From Streptomyces sp. NBC_01262 (GTDB lineage Bacteria; Actinomycetota; Actinomycetes; Streptomycetales; Streptomycetaceae), in assembly GCF_036226365.1 (NCBI RefSeq), contig NZ_CP108462.1, forward strand, positions 8,724,001 to 8,788,000: a stretch of DNA of 64,000 nucleotides, in the 5' to 3' direction. This document shows, one piece after another, positions 15,613 to 24,422 of the stretch. Within the stretch, counting starts at the first letter, position 1. Each line of letters starts with the position of its first letter. The notes under the pieces are model-generated. The model saw nothing but the letters and a program-made list of their open reading frames with translations. It had not been told where the DNA came from and did not search any database. The translations under genes and the position numbers were made by a program.

Positions 15613-16455
15613 GTGCTGACCATTCAAGAACTGTGTGTCCGATACGGCCGCTCGGCCGCCGCATTGCACGATATCCGGCTCGATGTGCCGGACGATCAGG
15701 TGCTCGCCCTGCTCGGCAACAACGGCGCGGGAAAATCGACAGTGCTCCGGGCCGTATCCGCGACGCTCGGCCTGCACCGGGGCGCGATCACCCGAGGCGA
15801 AATCCGTTACGACGGCAAGCGGATCGACCGGCTCGATCCGGCGGCGATCGTACGCATGGGTGTGGTCGGCGTTCCCGAGGGACGCCAGGTGTTCGCCCGG
15901 ATGACCGTCGAGGAGAACCTCCGGGCCGGCGGCATCACCGTCTCCTCCGCCATCGCACGTGCCGCGGCCAGGAACCGGGTGCTGGAGCTGTTCCCTGTGC
16001 TGGCAGCGCGCTCGCGGCAGCGGGCGGGGCTGCTGTCCGGCGGCGAACAGCAGATGCTCGCCATCGGACGGGCGCTGATGTCCGGCCCCCGGTTGCTGCT
16101 GCTGGACGAGCCGTCGCTCGGTCTGGCGCCGAAGCTGGTCGAGCGGATCGCGGCGACCATCCGGGAGATCCACGCCCAGGGCACGGCCGTGGTGCTCGTC
16201 GAGCAGAACGCCATGATGGCGCTGAGCGTCGCCGACCGGGTCGTCGCGCTCGACGTCGGGAAGGTGGCGCTGTCCGGGCGGGCGGCGGAGGTGTCGGACA
16301 GCGAGGAGCTGCGGCGCCTGTATCTCGGGGGACATGCGGGAGGCGCTGACACCGGCGGCATTCACGCGGGGAAGCCGTCCCGGCCGGCCCAGCGACGGTC
16401 GCTGCCGAAGTGGACGCCGTCCAAGGGACGTTCGCTGCCGGGGTGGACCCGATGA
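15613..16455 (+). CDS. livF: Branched-chain-type ABC transporter ATP-binding protein (LivF-like)
   Basis: The 280-residue ATPase has Walker A (GNNGAGKST), signature (LSGGEQQML) and Walker B (LLLLDEPSLGLAP), with the LivF hallmark EGRQVFARMTVEENL. After the usual LivF end (RRLYLGG) there is an extra 35-40 residue basic, serine/tryptophan-containing tail with no known role. The GTG at 15613 has a GGAGG site 6 bases upstream. Its stop overlaps the start of the LivG-like gene by 4 bp. It powers uptake of the ligand caught by the binding protein three genes downstream; aromatic acids as well as amino acids are known substrates of this family. Confidence 0.9.
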   Translation: MLTIQELCVRYGRSAAALHDIRLDVPDDQVLALLGNNGAGKSTVLRAVSATLGLHRGAITRGEIRYDGKRIDRLDPAAIVRMGVVGVPEGRQVFARMTVEENLRAGGITVSSAIARAAARNRVLELFPVLAARSRQRAGLLSGGEQQMLAIGRALMSGPRLLLLDEPSLGLAPKLVERIAATIREIHAQGTAVVLVEQNAMMALSVADRVVALDVGKVALSGRAAEVSDSEELRRLYLGGHAGGADTGGIHAGKPSRPAQRRSLPKWTPSKGRSLPGWTR

Positions 16456-17216
16456 CGGAACTGCGGGTGGATCACGTCGGCCTGCGATTCGGCGGGCTAC
16501 GGGCGCTGGACGATCTCTCGTTCACCGTGACCCCCGGGAGCCTGCACGCCCTGATCGGACCGAACGGCGCCGGGAAATCCAGCTGTTTCAACGTCATCGG
16601 AGGGCTTTACCGCGCCACCGAGGGCACGTTGACATTCGGTGGCACCGATCTGCTAGCGCTGCGACCGCATCAGCGAGCCGGTCTGGGAATGGGGCGGGCA
16701 TTCCAGAACACCGCGCTCTCCCCCCATTCCACAGTGCTCGACAACGTGATGCTCGGCCGCCACGCCCTGACCCGCGGCGGATTCCTTTCCTGCGCCCTGC
16801 GGTTGACCGCCCGGCAGGAGCGCGTACACAGGGCGCGGGCAGCGGAAATCTGCGACTTTCTCGCCCTCGGCGACGTCCTTGATTCCCCGGTCGGCTCTCT
16901 GCCGTACGGAAGAGCGAAACGGGTCGACATCGCCCGCGCCCTCGCGGTCGAACCCTCACTGCTCCTGCTCGACGAGCCCGCCGCCGGCATGAACGCGGCC
17001 GAGACCGCCGAACTGGCAGGCACCATCCAGTCCGTCAGCCAGGGGCTCGGCATCTCGGTACTCCTCGTCGAGCACGACATGAACCTTGTGATGGGCATCG
17101 CCGACCGGGTCACCGTCCTCGACTTCGGCCGGGTGATCGCCGACGGACCCCCGGCGGAGGTCCAACGCGATCCCCAGGTCATCAAGGCCTATCTCGGTAC
17201 GGAGGCACAGACGTGA
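16452..17216 (+). CDS. livG: Branched-chain-type ABC transporter ATP-binding protein (LivG-like)
   Basis: The 254-residue ATPase shows Walker A (GPNGAGKSS), the LivG-type GRAFQNTALSPHSTVLDN segment, Walker B (LLLDEPAAGMN) and the switch histidine in VEHDM. The expected signature LSYGxQR is replaced by LPYGRAKRV, still recognisable as the family form. The ATG at 16452 overlaps the LivF stop. It is the second nucleotide-binding subunit and would form a heterodimer with LivF on the LivHM membrane core. Confidence 0.9.
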   Translation: MTELRVDHVGLRFGGLRALDDLSFTVTPGSLHALIGPNGAGKSSCFNVIGGLYRATEGTLTFGGTDLLALRPHQRAGLGMGRAFQNTALSPHSTVLDNVMLGRHALTRGGFLSCALRLTARQERVHRARAAEICDFLALGDVLDSPVGSLPYGRAKRVDIARALAVEPSLLLLDEPAAGMNAAETAELAGTIQSVSQGLGISVLLVEHDMNLVMGIADRVTVLDFGRVIADGPPAEVQRDPQVIKAYLGTEAQT

Positions 17217-18088
17217 ACACGTTCGTCCAACTGTCGGTCAACGGGATCGGCAAGGGCGCAGTATTCGCCCTGCTGGCCCTCGGCTTCGTGGTGATCTTCA
17301 AAGCCACCGAGGTCGTCAACTTCGCCCACGGCTCGTTCGTGATGTTCGGCGGCTATCTGGTGGCGGCCACCCGGGACACCCTCGGCTGGGCGGGGGCCGC
17401 TGCCCTCGGCATCGTCTGCGCCGGGCTGCTCGCCCTCGCCCTGGAGCGCCTCCTGTCCCGGTCCAGGCACGCCGATCCGTTCAGCCTCGCGCTGCTCACC
17501 ATCGGCGCCGACGTCGTGATCACCGAGGAGATCGTGCGCCGCATCGGCGTCTCCGTGCCGTTCATCGGCGACGGCTGGGACGGACACCCCGTCACCGTCG
17601 GCGGCATCACCCTGTTCCGTACGCACCTGGTGGCCCTGGCCGTCGCGACGGTGCTGATCGGCGCCTTCTTCCTGGCCTTCCGCTACTCGACCTGGGGCAT
17701 CCGGATCCGCGCCCAGGCCGAGAACCGCGAGGCCGCGGCACTCGCCGGAATCCGCAGCTCCCACGTCACGGCGGTGGCCTGGCTGGTCGCCGGCGCGCTC
17801 GCCGGAGTCGCGGTGCTGTTCATCGCCACCCAGGACTTCTCCGGCGCCGGCCTGTCGCGCGGCACCCACTCCATCGCACTGGCCGCCTTCCCCGCGGCGA
17901 TCCTCGGCGGCCTCGACTCCACCGCGGGCGCCGTGGTCGGCGGGCTCACCGTCGGTCTGGTGGACGCGCTGTCCGCGCACTACATCTCCTTCACCTTCGC
18001 CAAGAGCGCGGTCTTCCTGGTGATGCTGGTCGTGCTCGTCATACGGCCCGCCGGACTCTTCGGTACGAGGGAGACGGTCCGTGTCTAG
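17213..18088 (+). CDS. livH: Branched-chain-type ABC transporter permease (LivH-like)
   Basis: The 291-residue membrane protein has eight or so hydrophobic segments. It carries the LivH hallmarks GFVVIFKATEVVNFAHG near the N-terminus and IRAQAENREAAALAGI in the cytoplasmic loop that contacts the ATPases. The start GTG overlaps the upstream stop codon, and its own 3' end overlaps the LivM-like gene by 8 bp, so all subunits should be made in proportion. Confidence 0.9.
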   Translation: MNTFVQLSVNGIGKGAVFALLALGFVVIFKATEVVNFAHGSFVMFGGYLVAATRDTLGWAGAAALGIVCAGLLALALERLLSRSRHADPFSLALLTIGADVVITEEIVRRIGVSVPFIGDGWDGHPVTVGGITLFRTHLVALAVATVLIGAFFLAFRYSTWGIRIRAQAENREAAALAGIRSSHVTAVAWLVAGALAGVAVLFIATQDFSGAGLSRGTHSIALAAFPAAILGGLDSTAGAVVGGLTVGLVDALSAHYISFTFAKSAVFLVMLVVLVIRPAGLFGTRETVRV

Positions 18089-19148
18089 GCTCACCAAAGG
18101 CGGTTGGGCCGCGGCGCTGGTGGTCCTGCTCGTCCTGCCGCTCTATCTCACCGCGCCCTGGCTGAAGGCCGGCCAGTTCATGATGGTGGGGGCCGTCGGC
18201 GCCATCGGGCTGACCCTGCTCAGCGGACAGGCCGGTCAACTCTCCCTCGCCCACGCGTTCTTCGTCCTCGCCGGAGCCACCTCGTACACGGTCCTGGCGG
18301 CCCCGCCGGGCGGGGATCTCATCGGGCTCGGCTGGGATCCGCTGCTCGCGCTCATCGGCGCGGTCGCCGTCTCCGCGGTCCTCGGGCTGGCCTTCGCTCC
18401 CGTGGCGGGACGGCTGCGCGGCATCTACCTCGGCGTGGCCTCGCTGTCCCTGGTCTTCCTCGGCCTGTACCTGGGCCAGGAGGCCACCTCGCTCACCGGC
18501 GGCACGTCGACGGGCCGCCCGCCCGCGGTGTTCGAGCTCTTCGGCTTCCCCTTCTCCGACGAGGGCGGCCTGGCCGTCGCCGGCGTACCCCTCGGGGAGA
18601 CCGAACGGATCTGGTACCTGTTCCTCGCCCTCGTCGTCCTCGCGTACGTCCTCGCCCGCGGAGCCGTCACCGGAAGGGTGGGGCGGGCCTGGCGGGCGAT
18701 CCGGGACAACGAGGCATCCGCCACGGCGATGGGCGTCGACGTCGGGCGCGCCAAGGCGGGCGCGTTCGCCGTGTCATCGGCGTACGCCGGTCTCGCCGGC
18801 GTGATGACCGTGCTGTGGTTCGACATCCTCAAGCCGGACGAGAGCGAGTTCGGCACATACGGGATCAACATCTCCATCGCCTATCTCGCGATGGCCATCA
18901 TCGGCGGCCTCGGCTCGGTGCCGGGCGCGCTGGCCGGCGCCGTCCTGGTCAACGGACTGCCGCAGATCCTCGCGCTGTACTCCGTGGATCTGGGCTGGTT
19001 CGGCGGCACGGGAGAAGGCGCGTTCACCCCGGTCCTCGTCGGGTCCCTCGTCTACGGCACGGCGATCGTCCTCATCGTGCTGTTCGAGCCGGGCGGACTG
19101 GCAGCGATCGGCCGCAAGTTCACACAGCCCAGAAGGAGACAAGCATGA
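18081..19148 (+). CDS. livM: Branched-chain-type ABC transporter permease (LivM-like)
   Basis: The 355-residue membrane protein has about ten hydrophobic segments and the LivM motifs LSGQAGQLSLAHAFF and AWRAIRDNEASATAMGVD. The translocation pore would be formed with the LivH-like protein. The gene begins with GTG inside the livH-like gene and overlaps the binding protein start by 4 bp, so no gap exists anywhere in the transporter operon. Confidence 0.9.
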   Translation: MSRLTKGGWAAALVVLLVLPLYLTAPWLKAGQFMMVGAVGAIGLTLLSGQAGQLSLAHAFFVLAGATSYTVLAAPPGGDLIGLGWDPLLALIGAVAVSAVLGLAFAPVAGRLRGIYLGVASLSLVFLGLYLGQEATSLTGGTSTGRPPAVFELFGFPFSDEGGLAVAGVPLGETERIWYLFLALVVLAYVLARGAVTGRVGRAWRAIRDNEASATAMGVDVGRAKAGAFAVSSAYAGLAGVMTVLWFDILKPDESEFGTYGINISIAYLAMAIIGGLGSVPGALAGAVLVNGLPQILALYSVDLGWFGGTGEGAFTPVLVGSLVYGTAIVLIVLFEPGGLAAIGRKFTQPRRRQA

Positions 19149-20392
19149 AACGGTTCGCGGCGTGCTGCTGCCTGCTGATCCTCGCCACCGCCTGCAGCAG
19201 CAAGGCGGAGAACAACGACAAGGGTTCGACCGGCTCCGACGGCGTGAAGGCCGGGGTCGGAGTGACGGACAAGACCATCACCCTCGGTGTGATGACCGAC
19301 CAGTCAGGGGTGTTCAAGAACCTCGCGACCGCCATCACCCGCGGCAACGAACTGTGGGTGAAGGAGGTCAACGCCGCAGGCGGAGTGTGCGGCCGCAAGC
19401 TGGACCTCGACATAGTCGACCACGGCTACAAGGCAGACACCGCCAAGACGCTGTACCCGCAGCTGGAGCCGAAGGTCCTGGGCTTCCTGCAGCTCACCGG
19501 CTCACCGATCATGGCCGCACTCGGCGGCGACGTGCAGTCCGACAAGGTCACCACCACCCCCGCCTCCTGGTCGTCGGAGCTGCTGAGCAACCCGTACGTC
19601 ATGATCGTCGGCACCACGTACGACATCGAGATGATCGACGGGCTGTCCTACCTGCAGAGCAAGGGCATGATCAAGGACGGCGACACGGTCGGGCACATCT
19701 ATGTGGACGGCGAGTACGGCGCCAACGGACTGCGCGGCGCGCGCTATTACGCCGAGAAGCACAACCTCAAGCTCCGCGAGGTCAAACTCACCTCCACGGA
19801 CACCGACTTGACCAACGTTGTGACCGGCCTGAAGGGCGACGGCGTCAAGTCGATCCTCCTCACCACCACACCCGGGCAGACCGGATCGGCTCTCGCCGCC
19901 AACAAGGCACTGGGGCTGAACGTACCGGTACTGTCCAACAACCCGGCCTTCGACCCGGTGCTGCACAAGGGTCCGGCCGCCAAGGCACTGGACAAGCTGT
20001 ACGTCGCCGCCAGCACCGTGCCCTACTCCGCCGACATCCCGAAGGCCAAGGAGATCGCCGGCGCGTACAAGTCCGCCGGATACGCCGAACCGCCCAACGC
20101 CGGTGTCCCGTACGGCTACGCGGTGGCCGAGGTGTGGGGCGCCATCCTGAGGAAGGCCTGCGACAACAAGGACCTGACCCGCGACGGCGTCCTCAAGGCC
20201 ATGCAGCAGACCACGTCCGCCGACACCGGCGACCTCGTCGCCACCCTCGACTTCTCCAAGCCGGGCGCTCCGGCCACCCGCCAGGTGTACGTGGCCCGGC
20301 CGGACGCCACGGCAGAGGGCGGACTCAAGGTCGTAGAGCCGCTGTTCGAGGCGGACGAGGCGAAGGCGTACCGGGCTCCGCACGAGAAGTAG
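19145..20392 (+). CDS. Extracellular ligand-binding lipoprotein of the Liv-type transporter
   Basis: The 415-residue protein begins with a lipoprotein signal peptide ending in a lipobox-like LATAC (Cys17), so it is anchored outside the membrane. The body is a type I periplasmic binding fold (Peripla_BP_6, about 45-400), starting TLGVMTDQSGVFKN. An AGAAGGAGA ribosome binding site precedes the ATG. It captures the substrate and delivers it to the LivHM-like permease. Because a CoA ligase and an esterase flank the transporter, an aromatic acid rather than a branched-chain amino acid is the inferred ligand. Confidence 0.9.
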   Translation: MKRFAACCCLLILATACSSKAENNDKGSTGSDGVKAGVGVTDKTITLGVMTDQSGVFKNLATAITRGNELWVKEVNAAGGVCGRKLDLDIVDHGYKADTAKTLYPQLEPKVLGFLQLTGSPIMAALGGDVQSDKVTTTPASWSSELLSNPYVMIVGTTYDIEMIDGLSYLQSKGMIKDGDTVGHIYVDGEYGANGLRGARYYAEKHNLKLREVKLTSTDTDLTNVVTGLKGDGVKSILLTTTPGQTGSALAANKALGLNVPVLSNNPAFDPVLHKGPAAKALDKLYVAASTVPYSADIPKAKEIAGAYKSAGYAEPPNAGVPYGYAVAEVWGAILRKACDNKDLTRDGVLKAMQQTTSADTGDLVATLDFSKPGAPATRQVYVARPDATAEGGLKVVEPLFEADEAKAYRAPHEK

Positions 20393-20402
20393 CCACCCCT
20401 TT

Positions 20403-20421
20403 GCGGCCGTTCGACGGCCGC
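20403..20421. terminator. Hairpin between binding protein and esterase genes
   Basis: GCGGCCGT (20403-20410) and ACGGCCGC (20414-20421) form a perfect 8-bp stem with a 3-base loop. The hairpin sits in the 46-bp gap between the two genes, so it may act as a partial terminator or as an mRNA 3' end stabiliser that lowers or uncouples esterase expression. No T tract follows. Confidence 0.5.
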
Positions 20422-20438
20422 CGAGCCGAAGGAGAACC

Positions 20439-21563
20439 GTGACCGACAGACTGAGAAAGATCCTGGCAGGAGCAGCGCTCTGCGCATTCGCTGTGACCAT
20501 CGGCGGCCCCGGGGGTGCCGCGGCCGCACCCGGCACAGGCCCGGCCATGACGGCCGGCGCGGACTGCGACTCGCCGCCGCCCTTCGGCGCGGGCCTTTCC
20601 TTCGCCACCTCGGTGGCCCCCAGTGACAACCGTACGAGTGTGGTGCTCACCCCAAGAGCCGATGACCCGAAGATCCAGTGCGGGGTCAACGAGGTCACCC
20701 TCCGCAAGGACGTCACCTACGCGACCGTCGCAGGAGCCGGTGGACAGCCGCGCGAGCTGAAACTCGACATCCAGACACCGACGACCGGCGGTCCCAAGCC
20801 GCTCGTCGTGTACATACCGGGCGGCGGATTCGTCGTCGCCGACAGGACCGGCTCCATCGGCAGGCGTACGCACATCGCCGAGCAGGGGTACGTGGTGGCG
20901 TCCGTCGAGTACCGCACGATCCTCGACGGAGCGACCTACGTCGAGGGTGTGGCGGACGTCAAGGCGGCGATCCGGTTCCTGCGGGCGCACGCCGCCGAGT
21001 ACGGCATCGACCCCCGCGAGGCCGCCGTCTACGGAGAGTCGGCGGGCGGCTACCTGGCCTCGATGGTCGGCACCACCGCAGGCGTGAAGAAGTTCGAGAC
21101 GGGCGCCAACCTGGATCAGAGCAGCCGGGTCCAGGCCGTCATCGACTGGTTCGGCGCGTCCGACCTCTCGAGGATCGCCTCCGACTTCGACCCCGCGACC
21201 CGCGCGTTCTACGAGAACTCCACCGACAACGCCCTGGTGAGGTACGTCCTGGGCCCGAACGATCCGAGGCGGCTGCTCGACGTGCCGGCCGCCGTGGCCG
21301 CAGCCAACCCCGTCACCTACGCCGGTCCAGGTGACGCCGCTTTCGTCCACTTCCACGGCTCCAACGACCGGGTGATCTCGCCGAGTCAGACCCTCCTGCT
21401 CCACAACTCCCTGCTGTCAAGGGGAGTTCAGAGCACGAGGTTCGTCGTGAAGGACGCAGGGCACGGCAGTCTCGTTCCCGACGGCGACACCACCGCCCCG
21501 ATGTGGAGCACCACCCAGGTCATGCGCCAGGTCACGGCCTTCCTCAAGCGGCAGTTGTCCTAG
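20439..21563 (+). CDS. Secreted alpha/beta-hydrolase (esterase/lipase family)
   Basis: The 374-residue protein starts with a Sec signal peptide (basic start, hydrophobic core, cleavage near AAAAPG). The hydrolase core has the oxyanion motif IPGGGF, the nucleophile elbow GESAGG, the acid residue in HGSNDRVISP and the histidine in AGHGSLV. It resembles BD-FAE/acetyl-xylan- and feruloyl-type esterases. A GAAGGAGA site precedes the GTG at 20439. As the last gene after the importer, it could release aromatic or short-chain acids outside the cell for uptake. That link is contextual. Confidence 0.85.
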   Translation: MTDRLRKILAGAALCAFAVTIGGPGGAAAAPGTGPAMTAGADCDSPPPFGAGLSFATSVAPSDNRTSVVLTPRADDPKIQCGVNEVTLRKDVTYATVAGAGGQPRELKLDIQTPTTGGPKPLVVYIPGGGFVVADRTGSIGRRTHIAEQGYVVASVEYRTILDGATYVEGVADVKAAIRFLRAHAAEYGIDPREAAVYGESAGGYLASMVGTTAGVKKFETGANLDQSSRVQAVIDWFGASDLSRIASDFDPATRAFYENSTDNALVRYVLGPNDPRRLLDVPAAVAAANPVTYAGPGDAAFVHFHGSNDRVISPSQTLLLHNSLLSRGVQSTRFVVKDAGHGSLVPDGDTTAPMWSTTQVMRQVTAFLKRQLS

Positions 21564-22181
21564 CTAGGCTGCTCCCGTTTCGGCGGCCTCCTTGACCGCC
21601 TTGAGGGTGGCGCGCAGCACGATGCCGACGCCGGCCGAGACGAGGGTCCAGTAGCGCAGGAACTGCGCGGTGGAGTCGGGGTCGGTGCAGGCGGTGCGGG
21701 CCTCGTAGGTCAGCAGGGAGCGCCGCTCGCCGTACGGGTGGACGACGAAGGAGGCGGCCATCTTGGCCCAGCCCGGCTCGTCGAAGGCCGCGAAGTGCTC
21801 CGCCGTGATCCACCGCCATTCGATGGACGGCCGCCACACCTTGCCGACCGCTCCGAAGACCAGCTCGCGGCCGGGGGCCTCGCCGAGGGGCAGCCAGGGT
21901 TGCTCGCCCTTGGTGGCGAGGTCGAACAGGTCGGCGACGCGCAGCGAGGGGAGAGGCGGCGGGGTGCGGCCCAGGATCTTGTCCGGCATGGCGCGCACCC
22001 ACGTGACCGCGTCGAACAGCGGGGAGTGGACGCTGAGCAGGTCCAGGTTGCGGGCCGTGTCGAACACCCTGCCCGGCGGGGCCCCGACCGCAGTGGTCTC
22101 CAGCCGGGCGAAGCGGAAGTCCGGCAGGACGCCGTCCAGCAGCAGGGGTGTGTCTGTCAGGGCCGGGGCCTTCGTGACCAT
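21564..22181 (-). CDS. SRPBCC/START-like hypothetical protein
   Basis: From the ATG at 22181, which has a GGAGGAA ribosome binding site, the protein is 205 residues. Its alternating strands and final long helix (TLVSAGVGIVLRATLKAVKE) resemble SRPBCC-fold proteins that enclose hydrophobic ligands, but no specific family motif is certain. No signal peptide is visible. It lies 86 bp downstream of a universal stress protein gene on the same strand and may be its operon partner. Its stop codon abuts the convergent esterase stop at 21563. Function is unknown. Confidence 0.65.
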   Translation of the reverse strand: MVTKAPALTDTPLLLDGVLPDFRFARLETTAVGAPPGRVFDTARNLDLLSVHSPLFDAVTWVRAMPDKILGRTPPPLPSLRVADLFDLATKGEQPWLPLGEAPGRELVFGAVGKVWRPSIEWRWITAEHFAAFDEPGWAKMAASFVVHPYGERRSLLTYEARTACTDPDSTAQFLRYWTLVSAGVGIVLRATLKAVKEAAETGAA

Positions 22182-22267
22182 GGCTTCCTCCGGGATCGCT
22201 TGCCCCTCGTCGTCATGACCATCGTGGCCCGATCCGGGCGGCGGGGCATCACGCGAGGCGGCGCCGT

Positions 22268-23167
22268 TCAGTCGTGCGGGACGACCGCGACGGGGGCGGT
22301 GGCGTGGTGCAGCACGGCGTGCGTGACGGGGCCGATGTGGGCGCCGATGGGCACACCGCGGTTGCGGCGGCCCACGACCACCAGGGAGGCGTCGGCTGCC
22401 GCGTCGATGAGGTGGTCGGCGGCGGGACCGACCGCGGCGCGGGCGGTCACGTGGACCGTGGGGTACTTCTCGCGCCACGGACGCAGCACCTCGTCCAACG
22501 TGCCGGTCTCCTGCTCGGCCAGTTCCGCGTTGAGCCTGGGATCGATGGCGGCGCCGTAGTAGTAGTACGGCGGAAGAATCCAGCCGTGGATGACGCGCAG
22601 CCCGGTGCCGCGGCGCAGGGCCGCGTCGAAGGCGAACTCGATGACGGCGTCGCTGGGCCGTGCCAGGTCGAGGCCGAGCAGGACATCCCGGTACGGGGAG
22701 CTCGTGGAGGGCCTGCCGGAGGCATCGCGGAGGTGCTCGTCCTGCTCCTGCTCGCCGGCGCGGACCAGGACCACCGGCCGGGTCGCGTGGGCCACGACCG
22801 ACAGTGCGACCGAGCCGACCAGGAAGCCGCCGATCCCGCTCAGGCCGCGCGATCCGAGCACCAGCACCTCGGCGTCCGCGGCGGCGGCCAGGAGAGCGTC
22901 TATCGGCTGTTCGTTCACCTGTTCGGCGTCGATCTTCAGGTCGGGGTGGTGGCGGCGCAGTTTCTCCGTCGCTTCGCGCGGCACGCGCTCGGCCCAGTAG
23001 CGGTGCGGCTCGGTCCCGGCGAGCGGGACGTACGGCAGCGGCTGCCAGTCCCAGGCGTGCACCAGACGCAGCGGTGCGTCGTGGCGTTCGGCCTCGCGGG
23101 CCGCCCATTCGGCTGCGGCCAGACTCTCGGGCGAACCGTCCAGACCTGCGACGACAGTGCGTGACAT
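22268..23167 (-). CDS. Universal stress protein, tandem UspA domains (copy 1)
   Basis: The 299-residue cytoplasmic protein has two UspA domains (about 1-145 and 160-299). Domain 1 begins VVAGLDGSPESLAAAEW and ends with the ATP-binding pattern GSRGLSGIGGFLVGS. Domain 2 ends GRRNRGVPIGAHIGPVTHAV. Tandem USPs of this type are the largest group in the DosR regulon of M. tuberculosis (Rv2005c, Rv2623 and others) and bind ATP. The gene is divergent from another USP gene across an intergenic region with two operator-like boxes, 74 bp or more from its start. Confidence 0.9.
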   Translation of the reverse strand: MSRTVVAGLDGSPESLAAAEWAAREAERHDAPLRLVHAWDWQPLPYVPLAGTEPHRYWAERVPREATEKLRRHHPDLKIDAEQVNEQPIDALLAAAADAEVLVLGSRGLSGIGGFLVGSVALSVVAHATRPVVLVRAGEQEQDEHLRDASGRPSTSSPYRDVLLGLDLARPSDAVIEFAFDAALRRGTGLRVIHGWILPPYYYYGAAIDPRLNAELAEQETGTLDEVLRPWREKYPTVHVTARAAVGPAADHLIDAAADASLVVVGRRNRGVPIGAHIGPVTHAVLHHATAPVAVVPHD

Positions 23168-23240
23168 GATGCCGACCCCCTTCGTGGATCCTTCGTGGAA
23201 TCCCGATTCCATGCTCCCGCCCGGCCTGGGGCCCAGGGAG

Positions 23241-23274
23241 GGGCCGCAGGGCCCTGACCGGGGCCGACCGGCCC
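23241..23274. promoter_or_regulatory. Paired dormancy boxes between two divergent USP genes
   Basis: GGGCCGCAGGGCCC (23241-23254) and the perfect GGGCCGACCGGCCC (23261-23274) have centres 20 bp apart. They lie 73 bp from the minus-strand start at 23167 and 81 bp from the plus-strand start at 23356, so they can serve both genes. The same paired arrangement recurs through the island and resembles tandem DevR/OsdR sites. Confidence 0.7.
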
Positions 23275-23355
23275 ATGCCTACCGCTCCCCGCACCCGTCA
23301 GGCTCTTGATGGGGCGGGCAGGGTGCCGGTCCCTGGAGCGGGAGGGACACGACAG

Positions 23356-24279
23356 ATGGACGACCGCGCAGTTTGGTGGCAGACGCCCTTTCCCGAGGCG
23401 CCGCACGGCTATGTGGTCGTGGGGGTGGACGGTTCCGACGTCTCCCTGCGGGCACTGGACCGGGCGGTGGAGGAAGCGCAGCGCCGTGGCGCGGCGCTGG
23501 AGATCGTGCACGGGTGGCCGTGGGGGCACGGCGGTGAGCCGACGATCGACGTGCCGCAGTCCGTGCTGGAGTTCGCCGCCGATCGGGCGAGGCAGCGCGC
23601 GCCGGAGCTGAACATCGCGACCACGGTCACCGGCGTGGACGCCGCCGAAGCGTTGGTGCGGCGGGGCCGGGACGCGGTGCTCACCGTGGTCGGCACGCGC
23701 GGGCTCGGCGGCTTCGCGGGGCTGCTGCTCGGCTCGGTGAGCCTGCGGGTCGCCGCGCACTCGGCCGGTCCGCTGCTCGTCGTGCGGGGCGACCGGGACC
23801 TGGCGCGTACGGCGCTCGGATACGACCAGGTGCTGCTGGGCCTGGAGAGTGACGCCGACACCGCGGCGGCGGCCTTCGCCTTCGAGGAGGCCGCGCGGAG
23901 CAAGGCCCGGCTGCGGGTGCTGCATGCCTGGACGTACCGGCAGCTGACGCCTGTCGGCCTGGCCACGGTGCCCGATGAGCGGATGCAGGAACATCTCGAC
24001 CGGCGCTCGCGGGACGAGGCCGCGGTGCCCGCCAACGCCGTGGCCCGGCTCCGCGAGGCACACCCGGAGGTGGCGGCGGACACCGACTCCGTACGCGGCG
24101 GGCCCACGCGCACCCTCCTTGAGGCGACCGAGGCGGCGGATCTCGTCGTGATCGCCGCACACCGCCGCAAGGGAAATCTCGGGCTGCAGCTCGGGCCGGT
24201 GACCCATGCCCTGCTCCACCACGCCCACTGTCCCGTGGTCCTGGTGCCGGTCGGCCCGGCCGACGAATCCGACGGCTGA
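23356..24279 (+). CDS. Universal stress protein, tandem UspA domains (copy 2)
   Basis: The 307-residue protein has two UspA domains. Domain 1 begins VVVGVDGSDVSLRALDRAV and ends with the phosphate-binding glycines GTRGLGGFAGLLLGSVS. Domain 2 (about 160-307) ends AAHRRKGNLGLQLGPVTHALL. A GGAGGGA ribosome binding site precedes the ATG at 23356. The first residues (MDDRAVWWQTP) are unlike the other five copies. The copy at 62351 is its closest relative in the window, sharing LLVVRGDR and LLGLESDAD segments, which suggests duplication within the island. Confidence 0.9.
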   Translation: MDDRAVWWQTPFPEAPHGYVVVGVDGSDVSLRALDRAVEEAQRRGAALEIVHGWPWGHGGEPTIDVPQSVLEFAADRARQRAPELNIATTVTGVDAAEALVRRGRDAVLTVVGTRGLGGFAGLLLGSVSLRVAAHSAGPLLVVRGDRDLARTALGYDQVLLGLESDADTAAAAFAFEEAARSKARLRVLHAWTYRQLTPVGLATVPDERMQEHLDRRSRDEAAVPANAVARLREAHPEVAADTDSVRGGPTRTLLEATEAADLVVIAAHRRKGNLGLQLGPVTHALLHHAHCPVVLVPVGPADESDG

Positions 24280-24302
24280 CGGAACACGCCGGGGGCAGGT
24301 CG

Positions 24303-24338
24303 GTACGGAACGGCCCCGTCCGAAGGGCCGTTCGGCCC
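24303..24338. promoter_or_regulatory. Paired dormancy boxes before the aldehyde dehydrogenase
   Basis: A perfect GGGCCGTTCGGCCC (24325-24338) lies 84 bp before the ATG at 24423. A degenerate copy (24303-24316, 9 of 12 defined positions) is centred 22 bp further upstream. This should control the aldehyde dehydrogenase and possibly the alcohol dehydrogenase and transhydrogenase genes that follow without boxes of their own. Confidence 0.7.
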
Positions 24339-24422
24339 CGGACGCCGGACCCGGCGCGGGCCACGATGTGAGCACCCCACTTCTCCCGCCGACGGGTAGT
24401 GGAAGAGAAAAGAGGCACGGTC

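Noticed and set aside
23321..23333. GGGTGCCGGTCCC just before USP copy 2, considered as a third box
   Set aside because: It is 13 bp, off register, and lies about 22 bp from the start codon where activator binding is unlikely.
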